Source of the DNA: DATDFB01 sp035276475
GTDB lineage: Bacteria; Acidobacteriota; Thermoanaerobaculia; Gp7-AA8
Length of the DNA: 64,000 nucleotides
Assembly: GCA_035276475.1 (NCBI GenBank)
Contig: DATELQ010000037.1
Span: 1 to 64,000, forward strand
Reading direction: 5' to 3'
Of the stretch, positions 54,018 through 63,639 are shown in pieces. The translations under genes were made by a program, and so were the position numbers. How positions within the stretch are numbered: the stretch's first letter is position 1; every line of letters begins with the position of its first letter. The notes under the pieces were generated by a model. It was given only the letters and a program-made list of their open reading frames with translations, ran no database searches and was not told the DNA's origin.

Positions 54018-54425
54018 ATGTCAACCACGAATGACGCCGAAGTCACGAAGTACACCGTCGTCGTGAACAGCGGTCAGGCCACGCTCAAGGCATTGATGAC
54101 GTTGAACGGCGGTGCCACGGTCGCGTTTTTGGCATTCATGGGGCACCTCTTGGAAAAAGGCGAGCCCGCTGCGAATCTCCACGTGCTGCTGGGCGCGCTG
54201 CCGTATCTCATCGGCGGCACCTTCTGCGCGGTCCTGGGCTACGGCCTGATCTTCCTCACGGGCTGTTGCAGCTTGGCCCGATGGCACACGGCGTCGAACG
54301 TCATGTTCGGCTCCGCAGTCTTCGTCTGCGTCGCGTCCATCGTCTTCTTTCTTTTGGCGAGCTTGCGCGCGGTGAGCGCGTTCGACTTCCTGACTCAGTC
54401 CCGCACCGCAATGTTGTATTTCTGA
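54018..54425 (+). CDS. Four-helix membrane protein of unknown function
   Basis: A 135-residue protein with four predicted membrane segments: ALMTLNGGATVAFLAFMGHLL, VLLGALPYLIGGTFCAVLGYGLIFLTGCC, SNVMFGSAVFVCVASIVFFLLAS, and a short end. GAAAGGGGATAG before the ATG provides a ribosome-binding site. The last 31 nt overlap antisense with the 3' end of the giant kinase gene. The N-terminal STTNDAEVTKYTVVVNSGQATLKALMTLNG resembles small membrane proteins often found as strays in proteobacterial genomes. Function unknown. Confidence 0.75.
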   Translation: MSTTNDAEVTKYTVVVNSGQATLKALMTLNGGATVAFLAFMGHLLEKGEPAANLHVLLGALPYLIGGTFCAVLGYGLIFLTGCCSLARWHTASNVMFGSAVFVCVASIVFFLLASLRAVSAFDFLTQSRTAMLYF

Positions 54426-57400
54426 ATCTTTGCCTTCAGCGTGTTCCGGGCCAGTCCGAGCCGCCGCGCCGCCTCGCGGATGCGGCCGCCCGACGACTCC
54501 AGCGCGCGCTCGATGAGCTGGCGGTCGACCGACGACATCACCTCGTCGTAGATGTCGCTGGTGATGTCCATCTTCCCGATCACGGGATTGAGCAGCGAGC
54601 TCGGCATCGGCACGGGGCCGGCGTCGGGCGAGGGCGGGACGATGTCGGTGAAGAGCCCGTAGAAGTCGTTGCGCGTGATCGTCTCGCCGTTCGACATCAC
54701 GATGGCGCGGTGCAGCGTCGCCTCGAGCTCGCGGATGTTGCCGGGCCAGTTGTAGCGCAGGAAAAGATCGAGCACGCCCGGCTCGAGATGCTTCGTCTCG
54801 ATGCCGAGGTCACGGCAGATCTTGCGCATGAAATGCTCGGTCAGGACCGGGATGTCGTCCTTGCGCTCGCGCAGCGGCGGGAGGATCAGCGGGATGATGT
54901 TGAGGCGGTAGTAGAGATCCTCGCGGAACGTCCCCTGATCGATGGCCTTCTCGATGTCGAGGTTCGTCGCGGCGATGATCTTCACCTCGGTTTTGATCGT
55001 CTGCGTGCCGCCGACGCGCTCGAACTCCTTGTCCTCGACCACGCGCAGCAGCTTGGCCTGGATCGCCAGGCTCACCTTCCCGATCTCGTCGAGGAAAATC
55101 GTCCCGCCGTTGGCGAGCTCGAAGCGGCCGAGCTTGCGGCGGTCGGCGCCGGTGAACGAGCCCTTCTCGTGGCCGAACAGCTCCGATTCGGCCAGCGTCT
55201 CCGGCAGCGCCGCGCAGTTGAACTTGATGAACGGACCGTTCCGGCGCGGCGAGACGTTGTGGATGATGCGCGCCACGAGGCCCTTGCCCGAGCCCGACTC
55301 GCCGCGCAGCAGCACCGTGGAGTTCCCGCTGGCGGCCTTGCGGATGGAGAACTGGATCTTCGCCACCGCCTCCGACTGCCCGACGATCGAGTCGAGGTGC
55401 TTCTCGATCAGCACCTCGCGGCGCAGCGACTCATTCTCAAGCGATAGCCGCGTGCGCGCCTCCTCGAGCTCCTCGTACAGCCGCGCGTTCTCGATGGCGA
55501 TCGCCGCCTGATCGGAGAACGCTTCGAGGAAGTTCAGATCCTTCTGCGAGAAGAGGTGCCGGGCCTGGCGATGGTCGACGTAGATCGCGCCGGCGATGCG
55601 GTCCTTGATGATGAGCGGCACGCAGAGGATCGAGAGGATGTTCTCCGTGATCACCGACTCCGACTCCACGAAGCGCTCGTCCGCGCGCGCGTCGGCCGAC
55701 ATCACCGACTGCCCGCTCTGGATCACCTCGCGCACGATCGACTGCGGCGAGCGCTTCGAGTCGGACTCCCCCTCGTTGATGTTGCGCACCACGCGCGTGC
55801 GCAAGGCGCTCGTGATCGGATCGAGCAGCAGGATCATGCCGCGCTCCGCGCGCAAACGCCGGATCGCGAGGTCGAGCACGCGCGACAGCACTTCCTGCAG
55901 GTCGAGCGAGGAGTTGATGATCTTGACGACTTCGTAGAGCCCGACGACCGCGCTCGGCACCTGCACCTTGCCGCCCGGGCGGATGCGGAACAGCGCGCCG
56001 CGGGCGCGCTCGAGGTCGTGCGGGGCGTCGAGGCGCTCGAAGATGCGAATCGCGCCGCGGATCGTCTGCGTGGCCTCCTCGGCGTCGTCCTTCAACAGTC
56101 CGATGTCGAACAGCAGCCGCCCGAGCTCGTACGGCGTCTCCAGCTCCTCGAACGTCACGCGCGCCGCTTCGAAGCGGACGTTGGCGGCTTCGCGGTCGCC
56201 GTTGGCGTAGAGGATCTTCCCCCACATCCAATCGTTCTTGGCCTTGCTGAAGCGGTCGCCGAGCTGGTCGGCGTACTGTGCGCCGAGCTCCGCGTGCTGC
56301 ATGGCGTCGTCGAGCTTCTGCTGCGAGAAGCAGAGGCTGGCCTTGGCCGTGTGCGCGCGGGCCAGGCCGTTCGTCGTCTGCTTGTCCTCGAAAATCTTCA
56401 GCGCGCGGCCGAGGTAGCGGTCGGCGTCGACGTAGTTCTCGCGCTCGTCCTCGATCGCCGCAAGCACGTAGCAGGCCTCGGCGATGCTGTCCTCTTCGCG
56501 GGCGCGCTCGGCCGCCGAGAGCGCCTTCTGCACGTACTCGAGGGCTTTGGCGATGTCGCCCTTCTTGTTCATCAGGCGCGCCAGCGGGATGTAGACCGAC
56601 GAGCGCGACGCACGCGACTCGTCGAAGCCGCGCATGTTGATGCAGCGCGTGTACTGCTCGAGCGCATCGGCCCAGCGCCCGAGCATCTCCAGCGCCTCGC
56701 CGGCGTTCTCGCGCGCCAGGGCCTCGTACTCGATCGCGCCGATCTTCTCGTCGATGCGCACGGTCTTGTCGAAGTATTCGAGCGCGGAGTGGAAGTTGCC
56801 GCGCCCGAACTCGATGATGCCGACGTTGTTGTAGGCGGTGATGAGGTCCCACAGGTCGCCCTCGGACTCGGAAAGCTCGAGGTTCAACTTGTAGTACTGC
56901 AGCGCGCTCGTCCAATCGCCGGTCTTCCAGAGCGTGTTGCCGAGGTTCGTCGACGCCACCTTGGAGAGTTGCTCGGAGCCGACTTTCGATCCCACTTCCA
57001 CGGCCTGCAGCAAGAGCTCCTTCGAAGCCTGCCAGTTGCCGAGCGAGTACTCGATCGAGCCGAGCGTGTTCTTGATGTAGCCGTAGACGATGTTCGGCTC
57101 TTTGCCTTCGAGCAGCGCCTCCGCGCGCTCCGACGTCTCCCGCGCCGTGGCGTAGTCGCCCATGTCCTTATACAGCCAGGCCATGCGGTTGAGGAGCTCG
57201 GCCAGCTCGATCGTCTCGCCGAGGCGCTCGTAAATCTCGCGGGCGTTGTTGTAGTACGAGAGCGCTGAGTCCTGCTCGCCGCGCTTCGTCAGCACCTTGC
57301 CGATCTTCTTCATCACCCGGGCGAGGTCGGCGTTCGCCTCGTGGTCCTTCGCGCGGGTCTGGATGCTCTTCAGAAGGTACTGGTACGCCTGCATGGCGCC

Positions 57401-59665
57401 GCGGAAATCGTTGCTGCGGTAGTAGGCGTCGGCGAGCTTCTCGCGCACCTCGGCCTTGTGCGCCTCGTCGTGGCCGGCCAGGTCCATCAGGTCGAGCGCG
57501 CTGCGGTAGAACTCCGTCGCCTCCTCGTGCGCGAGCGTGCGGAAGGCGAGGTCGCCCGCCTCGACGGCGTAGCCGATCCCCTTCTCCGGCTCGTCGGCGC
57601 GCGCGAAGTGATACGCGACCTGGCCGAGGAGCTGCGTCAATCCGCCGGCAAGCAGCGGCTCGAGCACGTGGCCGACGCGGTGATGCAGCTCGCTGCGCCG
57701 GCGGTCGTGCATGGAGTTGTAGAGCGCGTCGCGCAGGTGGATCTGCGGGAAAGAGACGCTCTTGCCGTCCGAGGCTTCGTCGAGGAGACCGTCGCGGATC
57801 AGGTCGCGCAGGATGAGATACGCCTTCTCGGCCGACGCGTCCGCTGCCTGCGTCAGGAGATCGACCTCCGACACTTCCCCGAACACCGCCGCCGTCTCCA
57901 ACAGCGCGCGCTGCTCGTCGGTGAGGTCGTCGACCTTCTCCATCAGGATCGACGCCGCGCCGCCGGGGATGCGCAGCGCGCGGATGCGGTCCATCTCCAC
58001 CATCCAGCCGTTCGCCGTCCAGCAGAGGAAGTCGTGGGCGATGAGGTAGTCGACGATGCGGCGGATGTTCAGCGGCGAGCCGGTCGACTCCCACAACATC
58101 CAGCGCACGAATTCGTCGGAGACGTTCTCGTACCCGAGGAGCGATTGCAGGTGCTCGCGGACGAGTGCCTCGTTCAGCGTGGAGACGCGGATGAGCGGGA
58201 AGCTCCCCTCGCGGGCGCGTTGCTCCCACGCCACGAGCTCCGCCGAGCCGTCGTCCGCGGTCAGCGTGCCGATGACGAGAAGGCGGTTCTGCTTCGCCTC
58301 GCCGACGAGGAACGAGAAGAGCTCGCTCGTCGACGGATCGGCCCACTGCAGGTCTTCGATGAGGATGATGAGCGGCGAGCCGCTCCCCTCGCCGGCAGAG
58401 AGGAACCCGTACATGTCCTGCATCGATTGCACGATGCGGTTGTAGAGGCGGTATTTCTGGCTGTGCGCCGGCGTCGTCTCTTCGCCCTGCGGCGGCACGA
58501 GCGGCCGCAGCAACCGCCGCAGCTCCTCGGTGACGTCGGCGCTCGGGTTCACCGCCGCGACCATCTGCTGGAAGATCTCGAAGAACGGCGCGTAGATCGT
58601 CTTGCGGTTGATCGGGCAGCGGCCGCAGAAGACGCGCGCGCCGTCGAGCTGCGCGCGCAGCGTGGCGTCGCGCACGATGCGGCTCTTCCCCATCCCCTCG
58701 GGGCCCGCAACGATGACGCCGCAGCCGCGGCCGTCGCGCGCGTCGCCGATCATCGTGGCGAGCTGGTTGATCTCGTGCTTGCGCCCGATCAGCGGCGCGG
58801 CAAAGAGCTCGCCGCGGCCGACGAGAAGCTCGCCCGCCGGCGCGGTCTTGCCCGCCGCTTGCGCGACCGCTTGCAGCAGCGCGGCGGCGGAGACGAAGCG
58901 GTGCCGCGGGTCCTTCTCGAGCAGCTTCATGATGATCTGCTCGAGCGCGTCGGGCACGCGTGGGTTGATCGACGACGGCGGACGGATCTCGCCGTCGAGG
59001 TGGAGGCGGATGACTTCGATCTGCTGTTTGCCGTACGCCGGCAGCGCCCCGGTGACGGTCTCGTACAGCGTCATGCCGAGGGCGTAGAGGTCGGCGCGGG
59101 AGTCGACGCGGTCCTGGCGCAGCACCTCGGGCGCCATGTAGTGCAGCGTGCCGCGGATCTGCCGGTCGAGGACCTGATGGCTTTCGACGGCGACGCCGAA
59201 GTCCATGATCTTGGCCTGCCCATGGTCGCTGACGAGGATGTTCGAGGGCTTGAGGTCGAGGTGGATGATGCCGAGGTGGTGGATGTGGTGCAGCCCCGAG
59301 GCGATCTGCAGGATCACGTCGTAGAGCGCGTCCCAGTTCTGGCCGTCGAAGAACTCGGAGATCTTCCGGCCGGCGAAGTACTCCATGGTGAAGTACGGGA
59401 AACCGTCGTCGAGCAGGCCGAAGTCGAAGACCTTGACGATCGACGGGTGCTCGAGGCCGGCCAGCGTCGCGAACTCTGCCTTGAACCGTAGGAGTTGCTG
59501 CGGCTCGGAGAGCTCGTGGCGGAGGATTTTGATGGTCTCGTCGCGCTTGTCGGAGACGTCGAAGACCCGATAGACGGCGACGGCGGGGGTTTCTTTCAGG
59601 ACCGTCCGGATTTGGAACCGCGGCGGCAGCTGAAGTTCGGGCGCGAGTGTCTCGGCTGTGGTCAT
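54395..59665 (-). CDS. Giant Ser/Thr kinase - ATPase - TPR - GAF - sigma-54 activator fusion
   Basis: A 1756-residue cytoplasmic regulator. Kinase domain (about 15-275): ETIKILRHEL, GIIHLDLKPSNILVSD (HLD instead of HRD), IMDFGVAV and HYMAPEVL, with a degenerate glycine loop. AAA16-type ATPase (about 285-560): VAGPEGMGKSRIVRD, LIILIEDLQWADPSTSELF. TPR/helical repeats follow (about 690-1110). GAF domain (about 1165-1310): LQEVLSRVLDLAIRRLRAERG. Sigma-54 AAA+ domain (about 1360-1590): RGESGSGKGLVARII, GHEKGSFTGADRR (GAFTGA loop), GTIFLDEIGK. C-terminal Fis-type helix-turn-helix: GGRIREAARRLGLARNTLKAK. It probably senses a signal and activates sigma-54 promoters. It is divergent from another kinase across hairpin D. 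Confidence 0.95.
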   Translation of the reverse strand: MTTAETLAPELQLPPRFQIRTVLKETPAVAVYRVFDVSDKRDETIKILRHELSEPQQLLRFKAEFATLAGLEHPSIVKVFDFGLLDDGFPYFTMEYFAGRKISEFFDGQNWDALYDVILQIASGLHHIHHLGIIHLDLKPSNILVSDHGQAKIMDFGVAVESHQVLDRQIRGTLHYMAPEVLRQDRVDSRADLYALGMTLYETVTGALPAYGKQQIEVIRLHLDGEIRPPSSINPRVPDALEQIIMKLLEKDPRHRFVSAAALLQAVAQAAGKTAPAGELLVGRGELFAAPLIGRKHEINQLATMIGDARDGRGCGVIVAGPEGMGKSRIVRDATLRAQLDGARVFCGRCPINRKTIYAPFFEIFQQMVAAVNPSADVTEELRRLLRPLVPPQGEETTPAHSQKYRLYNRIVQSMQDMYGFLSAGEGSGSPLIILIEDLQWADPSTSELFSFLVGEAKQNRLLVIGTLTADDGSAELVAWEQRAREGSFPLIRVSTLNEALVREHLQSLLGYENVSDEFVRWMLWESTGSPLNIRRIVDYLIAHDFLCWTANGWMVEMDRIRALRIPGGAASILMEKVDDLTDEQRALLETAAVFGEVSEVDLLTQAADASAEKAYLILRDLIRDGLLDEASDGKSVSFPQIHLRDALYNSMHDRRRSELHHRVGHVLEPLLAGGLTQLLGQVAYHFARADEPEKGIGYAVEAGDLAFRTLAHEEATEFYRSALDLMDLAGHDEAHKAEVREKLADAYYRSNDFRGAMQAYQYLLKSIQTRAKDHEANADLARVMKKIGKVLTKRGEQDSALSYYNNAREIYERLGETIELAELLNRMAWLYKDMGDYATARETSERAEALLEGKEPNIVYGYIKNTLGSIEYSLGNWQASKELLLQAVEVGSKVGSEQLSKVASTNLGNTLWKTGDWTSALQYYKLNLELSESEGDLWDLITAYNNVGIIEFGRGNFHSALEYFDKTVRIDEKIGAIEYEALARENAGEALEMLGRWADALEQYTRCINMRGFDESRASRSSVYIPLARLMNKKGDIAKALEYVQKALSAAERAREEDSIAEACYVLAAIEDERENYVDADRYLGRALKIFEDKQTTNGLARAHTAKASLCFSQQKLDDAMQHAELGAQYADQLGDRFSKAKNDWMWGKILYANGDREAANVRFEAARVTFEELETPYELGRLLFDIGLLKDDAEEATQTIRGAIRIFERLDAPHDLERARGALFRIRPGGKVQVPSAVVGLYEVVKIINSSLDLQEVLSRVLDLAIRRLRAERGMILLLDPITSALRTRVVRNINEGESDSKRSPQSIVREVIQSGQSVMSADARADERFVESESVITENILSILCVPLIIKDRIAGAIYVDHRQARHLFSQKDLNFLEAFSDQAAIAIENARLYEELEEARTRLSLENESLRREVLIEKHLDSIVGQSEAVAKIQFSIRKAASGNSTVLLRGESGSGKGLVARIIHNVSPRRNGPFIKFNCAALPETLAESELFGHEKGSFTGADRRKLGRFELANGGTIFLDEIGKVSLAIQAKLLRVVEDKEFERVGGTQTIKTEVKIIAATNLDIEKAIDQGTFREDLYYRLNIIPLILPPLRERKDDIPVLTEHFMRKICRDLGIETKHLEPGVLDLFLRYNWPGNIRELEATLHRAIVMSNGETITRNDFYGLFTDIVPPSPDAGPVPMPSSLLNPVIGKMDITSDIYDEVMSSVDRQLIERALESSGGRIREAARRLGLARNTLKAKIQKYNIAVRD

Positions 59666-59741
59666 GTCTCGGAAAGGTTACGGTGCGGGGTGCAAGAGTA
59701 ACCCACATTTGCCGCGACGGGTCAGAAAAGTGACCACGAAC

Positions 59742-59823
59742 CAGGGGACGGGTGACGGGGAACAGGGCACAGGAGTATCGCCGCGAGAACACCTGTCCCC
59801 TGTTCCCTGTGACCTGTCACCTG
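59742..59823. repeat. Heptad-repeat inverted repeat D (hairpin)
   Basis: Left arm 59742-59774 and right arm 59791-59823 are 33-nt inverted arms of tandem 7-mers around the 16-nt loop GTATCGCCGCGAGAAC. From the loop outward the right arm reads ACCTGTC, CCCTGTT, CCCTGTG, ACCTGTC, ACCTG; the left arm (complemented) reads TCCTGTG, CCCTGTT, CCCCGTC, ACCCGTC, CCCTG. Heptad consensus (NCCYGTN) and loop match element A (4148-4236), which lies in the opposite orientation. It sits between two divergent kinase genes, about 22 bp before the start of the plus-strand one. Confidence 0.87.
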
Positions 59824-59844
59824 CGCTGGTACAATCCGCCCGCT

Positions 59845-62283
59845 TTGTCGGAGTTCCCGCAAACGTTCGACCGCTTCGAGGTTTCCCGCGTCCTCGGCCG
59901 GGGCGGCATGGGAACGGTCTACCTCGCCCGCGACGCCCGGCTCGACCGCCTCGTCGCCATCAAAGTGCTGAATGTTCAGGATTTGGCCGCCGAGGACCGG
60001 CGGGTCAAGTTTTTACGCGAGGCGCGCAACGCCGCGTCGATCCGGCATCCGAACGTCGCCACCATCTATGAGGTTGCGGAGACGGACGACGGTCACCCCT
60101 TCATCGTCATGGAGTACTGCGAGGGGGAGACGCTCTCGCAGCGCCTCCGCCGCCGGCCGCTCGACGCCGGCGAGTTCCTGAGCATTGCCCGGCAGATCGC
60201 CGCCGGCGTCGCCGCCGCGCACGACGCCGGCATCGCCCACCGCGACCTCAAGCCGGGCAACATCATCATCGAGCCGACCGGGCAGGTGAAGATCCTCGAC
60301 TTCGGCCTGGCCAAGTCGCTCTTGCGCGATGCGTCGAAGTCGTTCGATTCGTCGACGAGCCGGAAGCTCTTCGGCACGTTGCACTACCTCTCGCCCGAGC
60401 AGTGCCGCGGCCTGCCCGCCGACGCGCGCAGCGACCTCTTCTCGACGGGCGTGATCTTCTACCAGATGGCGACGGGGCAACTGCCGTTCAACGCCGAGGC
60501 GCCGCTCGTCGTCGTGGAGAAAATCTGCGACGCCGAGCCCGAGCCGTTCGTGCCGAGCGATCCGGCCTTTCCGCTGACGGCGGCGAAGATCATCGGGAAG
60601 CTCCTGAAAAAAGATCCGGCGCATCGCTACCAGAGCGCGCGCGACCTTCTCTCCGACCTCGACGAGATCGACACGCCGACGGTGCGCATGAGCGCAGCGC
60701 AGACGCGCAGCATGATCGGGCGCACGATCGCCCGGCCGCCGCGCTGGGGACTCCTCGCCCTCATCCTCCTCGCCTTCCTCGGCGGCGGCGCCGGCATCTG
60801 GTGGCTGTCGACGCGGGAAAGGCCGCTGCCGGAATCGCCGGCCACGCCGCCGCCGCCGATCCGCTCGATGGCCGTGCTGCCGCTCGACAACATCTCCAGC
60901 AGCACGCGCGACGAGTTCCTGAGCGTCGGCCTGGCGGACGCGCTCGTGACGAAGCTGCAGAAGATTCCGTCGCTCCAAGTCCGCCCCACCTCGGCGGTGA
61001 TGGAGTTCAAGAACAAGAAGGTCGACAGCCGCACGGCCAGCGACCACCTCCGCGTCGACGGCGTGCTCGAGGGACATTTCCTCTCCGCCGGCGATCTGGT
61101 GCGCGTGAACCTGCAGCTCACCGACGGCCGCACCGGCTACAGCGTGTGGGCCGACACGGTCGACGGCAATCGCGCCGATCTGTTGAAGCTGATCGACGAG
61201 GTGTCGTCGCGCACGGTCACGGCGCTCAACGAGAAGCTCGGCGTGCGCGACATGACGCGCGGCTCGGTGCCGCGGTCGTCGAACCCGAAGGCGTACGAGG
61301 AGTATCTGAAGGCGCGCGCGATCGACGGGAGCCTCGTCCCCGCCGAGCACGACGAGCAGATCGCGCATCTCAAGCGTGCCATCGCGCTCGATGCGAATTT
61401 CGCCGCCGCCTACGCCGACCTCGCGGTGGCGCTGTCGCTCGGCCAGTCGCGCGGTCTTGCGCACGCCGGCGATACGCCGGAGCGGACGGAGTGGTACGCG
61501 CGGCAGGCCGTGCGCCTCGATCCGAACCTTCCCGACGCACACCTCGCGCTCGGCCGTGCCTTTGCCCGTTTGAACGACCGCTTCCGTGAATCGGTGCGCG
61601 AGTATCTCGCCGCGCTCCGCCTCAACCCGAGCGCGCCGCAGGCGCTGAACTCGGTCGGAACGTACTTCGTCGCCGATGGCGACACACAGAAGGCGCAGTG
61701 CATCACGGAGCATCTCGTGCAGATCGATCCGAATTCGAACGAGGCCAAGATCCGCGGCTACAACTTCGTGAACGCGGTGGACGGCGAGAATGCGCTGAAG
61801 GCGTCGGCGGACGCGGCGGCCTCACCCGACACGGCGCTGGCCGGCCACGACATCCGCGCCAACGCCTACCTTCTCCTCGGCAACATCGCCGCCGCGCAGC
61901 AGGAGGCCGCACAGCTCGCGAAGCTCGCTCCGAATCACTACTCCGGCAAGAGCATCAAGGCCATGATCGCCGCCGCGAACGGCGACCGCGCCGCGTGCGA
62001 GGCCGCGCTGAAGTCGTTCGAAGCGGACGCGGAGCGCGTGCATTGGGCGGCCATGCGCCAGGCATTGTGCTATGCGAAGCTCGGCGATCGCGACGCTGCC
62101 ATGAAGTGGGTGCGCCGCGCGGCCGAAGGCGGAAATCACAGTTGGTTCGCCTGGGTGAAGCACCCATGGCTCGAATCGCTGCAATCCGATCCCGAATATC
62201 AAACGATCGTCGCAAAGATGAAATCCGACCTCGACGACGTGCGCGACGACGTCATCGGCGTGTATCAGTTGATTTGCCGGTAG
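59845..62283 (+). CDS. Ser/Thr protein kinase with TolB-like and TPR domains
   Basis: An 812-residue membrane kinase. Kinase domain (about 10-275): LGRGGMGTVYLARD, LVAIKVLNV, GIAHRDLKPGNIIIE, ILDFGLAKS, YLSPEQCRG. One transmembrane helix (about 290-315; WGLLALILLAFLGGGAGIWWL). TolB/FlgO-like domain (about 325-460): IRSMAVLPLDNISSSTRDEFLSVGLADALV, RVDGVLEGHFLSAGDLVRVNLQL. TPR repeats to the C-terminus (about 490-800). This architecture is common in Acidobacteria. Start was set at TTG 59845 (SEFPQTFDRFEVSRVLG), since the longer reading from 59752 translates hairpin D. It is divergent from the giant kinase. Confidence 0.93.
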   Translation: MSEFPQTFDRFEVSRVLGRGGMGTVYLARDARLDRLVAIKVLNVQDLAAEDRRVKFLREARNAASIRHPNVATIYEVAETDDGHPFIVMEYCEGETLSQRLRRRPLDAGEFLSIARQIAAGVAAAHDAGIAHRDLKPGNIIIEPTGQVKILDFGLAKSLLRDASKSFDSSTSRKLFGTLHYLSPEQCRGLPADARSDLFSTGVIFYQMATGQLPFNAEAPLVVVEKICDAEPEPFVPSDPAFPLTAAKIIGKLLKKDPAHRYQSARDLLSDLDEIDTPTVRMSAAQTRSMIGRTIARPPRWGLLALILLAFLGGGAGIWWLSTRERPLPESPATPPPPIRSMAVLPLDNISSSTRDEFLSVGLADALVTKLQKIPSLQVRPTSAVMEFKNKKVDSRTASDHLRVDGVLEGHFLSAGDLVRVNLQLTDGRTGYSVWADTVDGNRADLLKLIDEVSSRTVTALNEKLGVRDMTRGSVPRSSNPKAYEEYLKARAIDGSLVPAEHDEQIAHLKRAIALDANFAAAYADLAVALSLGQSRGLAHAGDTPERTEWYARQAVRLDPNLPDAHLALGRAFARLNDRFRESVREYLAALRLNPSAPQALNSVGTYFVADGDTQKAQCITEHLVQIDPNSNEAKIRGYNFVNAVDGENALKASADAAASPDTALAGHDIRANAYLLLGNIAAAQQEAAQLAKLAPNHYSGKSIKAMIAAANGDRAACEAALKSFEADAERVHWAAMRQALCYAKLGDRDAAMKWVRRAAEGGNHSWFAWVKHPWLESLQSDPEYQTIVAKMKSDLDDVRDDVIGVYQLICR

Positions 62284-62319
62284 GAATTCGCTCCGCACCC
62301 CTCCCGTTGCGCCCGGCTC

Positions 62320-63639
62320 ATGCCTTTTACAGCCTTAGGCCTCAACTCTCACCTCACCAAAGCCATCCGCGAAGCCGGCTACACCGAACCGACGCCGATC
62401 CAGTCGAAGGCGATTCCGATCGCCATCGAGGAGCGCGATCTCATCGGCATCGCCCAGACCGGAACCGGCAAGACCGCCGCGTTCGTGCTGCCGATCCTGC
62501 AGCGGCTCTCCGCGCATCCGGCGTCGCGGCGCATGAGCCGCGCGCTCATCGTCGCGCCGACGCGCGAGCTCGTCATCCAGATCGAAGAAGCGACGCGCAA
62601 GTACAGCCGCCATCTCCGCAACGTGCGCACCGTCGTCGTGGTCGGCGGCGTCGGCGAGCAGCCGCAGATCGCCGGGCTGCGGGCCGGCGCGGAGATCATC
62701 ATCGCCACGCCCGGCCGCCTCATCGATCTGATGCAACAGGGACACGTGAAGCTCAACACGATCGAAGTGGCGGTGCTCGACGAAGCCGACCGCATGCTCG
62801 ACATGGGCTTTCTCCCCGCCATCCGCCAGATCATCCGCGCGCTGCCGAAGGAGCGGCAGACGCTCCTCTTCTCCGCCACGCTCTCGAGCGAGATCGAGAA
62901 GCTGACGCACGAGTTTCTGCGCCATCCGCAGATCGTGCAGATCGGCCGCCGCGCCAATCCGGCGGAGACGGTCGAGCAGGCGGTGTACGAAGTGCCGAAG
63001 AGCCGCAAGGTGGCGCTGCTGCTGCACCTGCTGCGCGACCGCGCCCTCGACTCTGTGCTGGTCTTCTCGCGTACGAAGCACGGCGCCGACAAGATCGCGC
63101 GCCGTCTGCAGCAGTCGGGGATCTCGACGGCCACGCTGCACTCGAACCGCAGCCAGAACCAGCGCCTGACGGCGCTGCGCGCGTTCAAGAGCGGCGCGGT
63201 GCGCGTGCTCGTGGCGACGGACATCGCCGCGCGCGGCATCGACGTCGAGGGGATCTCGCACGTGATCAACTTCGATTTTCCTGCGCATCCCGAGGACTAC
63301 GTGCACCGCATCGGCCGGACGGGACGCGCGCAGGCCGTCGGCGACGCCATCAGCTTCGCCACGCCCGACGACGCCGCGAACGTTCGCGCGCTGGAGCGGT
63401 TCATCTCCCGTGGGATTCCGAGGAAGCGGATGGGCGACTTCGATTACACGGAGGAGATTTTGTCGGTGCGCCCCGCACCCGGCCGCCCCGCACCCACCCG
63501 ACCTGCCCGCCCGGCGCGTGGCACGTTCACGTCGTCGTCACGACCACACGCCGCACCGGCCGCCGCTCGCGCAGGCGCGCGACCGCAGCAACGACCGCAG
63601 CCCGCAGCGCAGCGACGTCGATTCCGTGGCCGTCCGTAA
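62320..63639 (+). CDS. DEAD-box ATP-dependent RNA helicase, RhlE-like
   Basis: A 439-residue RNA helicase for ribosome assembly or RNA turnover. All motifs are present: Q-motif GYTEPTPIQSKAIPIAI, motif I AQTGTGKTAAF, Ia APTRELVIQ, Ib TPGRLIDL, II VLDEADRML, III SATLS, IV VLVFSRTKHGADKIA, V ATDIAARGIDVEG and VI HRIGRTGRA. The C-terminal 60 residues are a Pro/Ala/Arg-rich tail (RPARPARGTFTSS... QRRRFRGRP), typical of RhlE-type RNA-binding tails. That tail is encoded antisense to the end of the DUF309 gene (113-nt overlap). Confidence 0.96.
   Translation: MPFTALGLNSHLTKAIREAGYTEPTPIQSKAIPIAIEERDLIGIAQTGTGKTAAFVLPILQRLSAHPASRRMSRALIVAPTRELVIQIEEATRKYSRHLRNVRTVVVVGGVGEQPQIAGLRAGAEIIIATPGRLIDLMQQGHVKLNTIEVAVLDEADRMLDMGFLPAIRQIIRALPKERQTLLFSATLSSEIEKLTHEFLRHPQIVQIGRRANPAETVEQAVYEVPKSRKVALLLHLLRDRALDSVLVFSRTKHGADKIARRLQQSGISTATLHSNRSQNQRLTALRAFKSGAVRVLVATDIAARGIDVEGISHVINFDFPAHPEDYVHRIGRTGRAQAVGDAISFATPDDAANVRALERFISRGIPRKRMGDFDYTEEILSVRPAPGRPAPTRPARPARGTFTSSSRPHAAPAAARAGARPQQRPQPAAQRRRFRGRP

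Noticed and set aside
59752..62283. Longer kinase starting at 59752
   Set aside because: The first 31 codons would be hairpin D; TTG 59845 starts right before the kinase domain.
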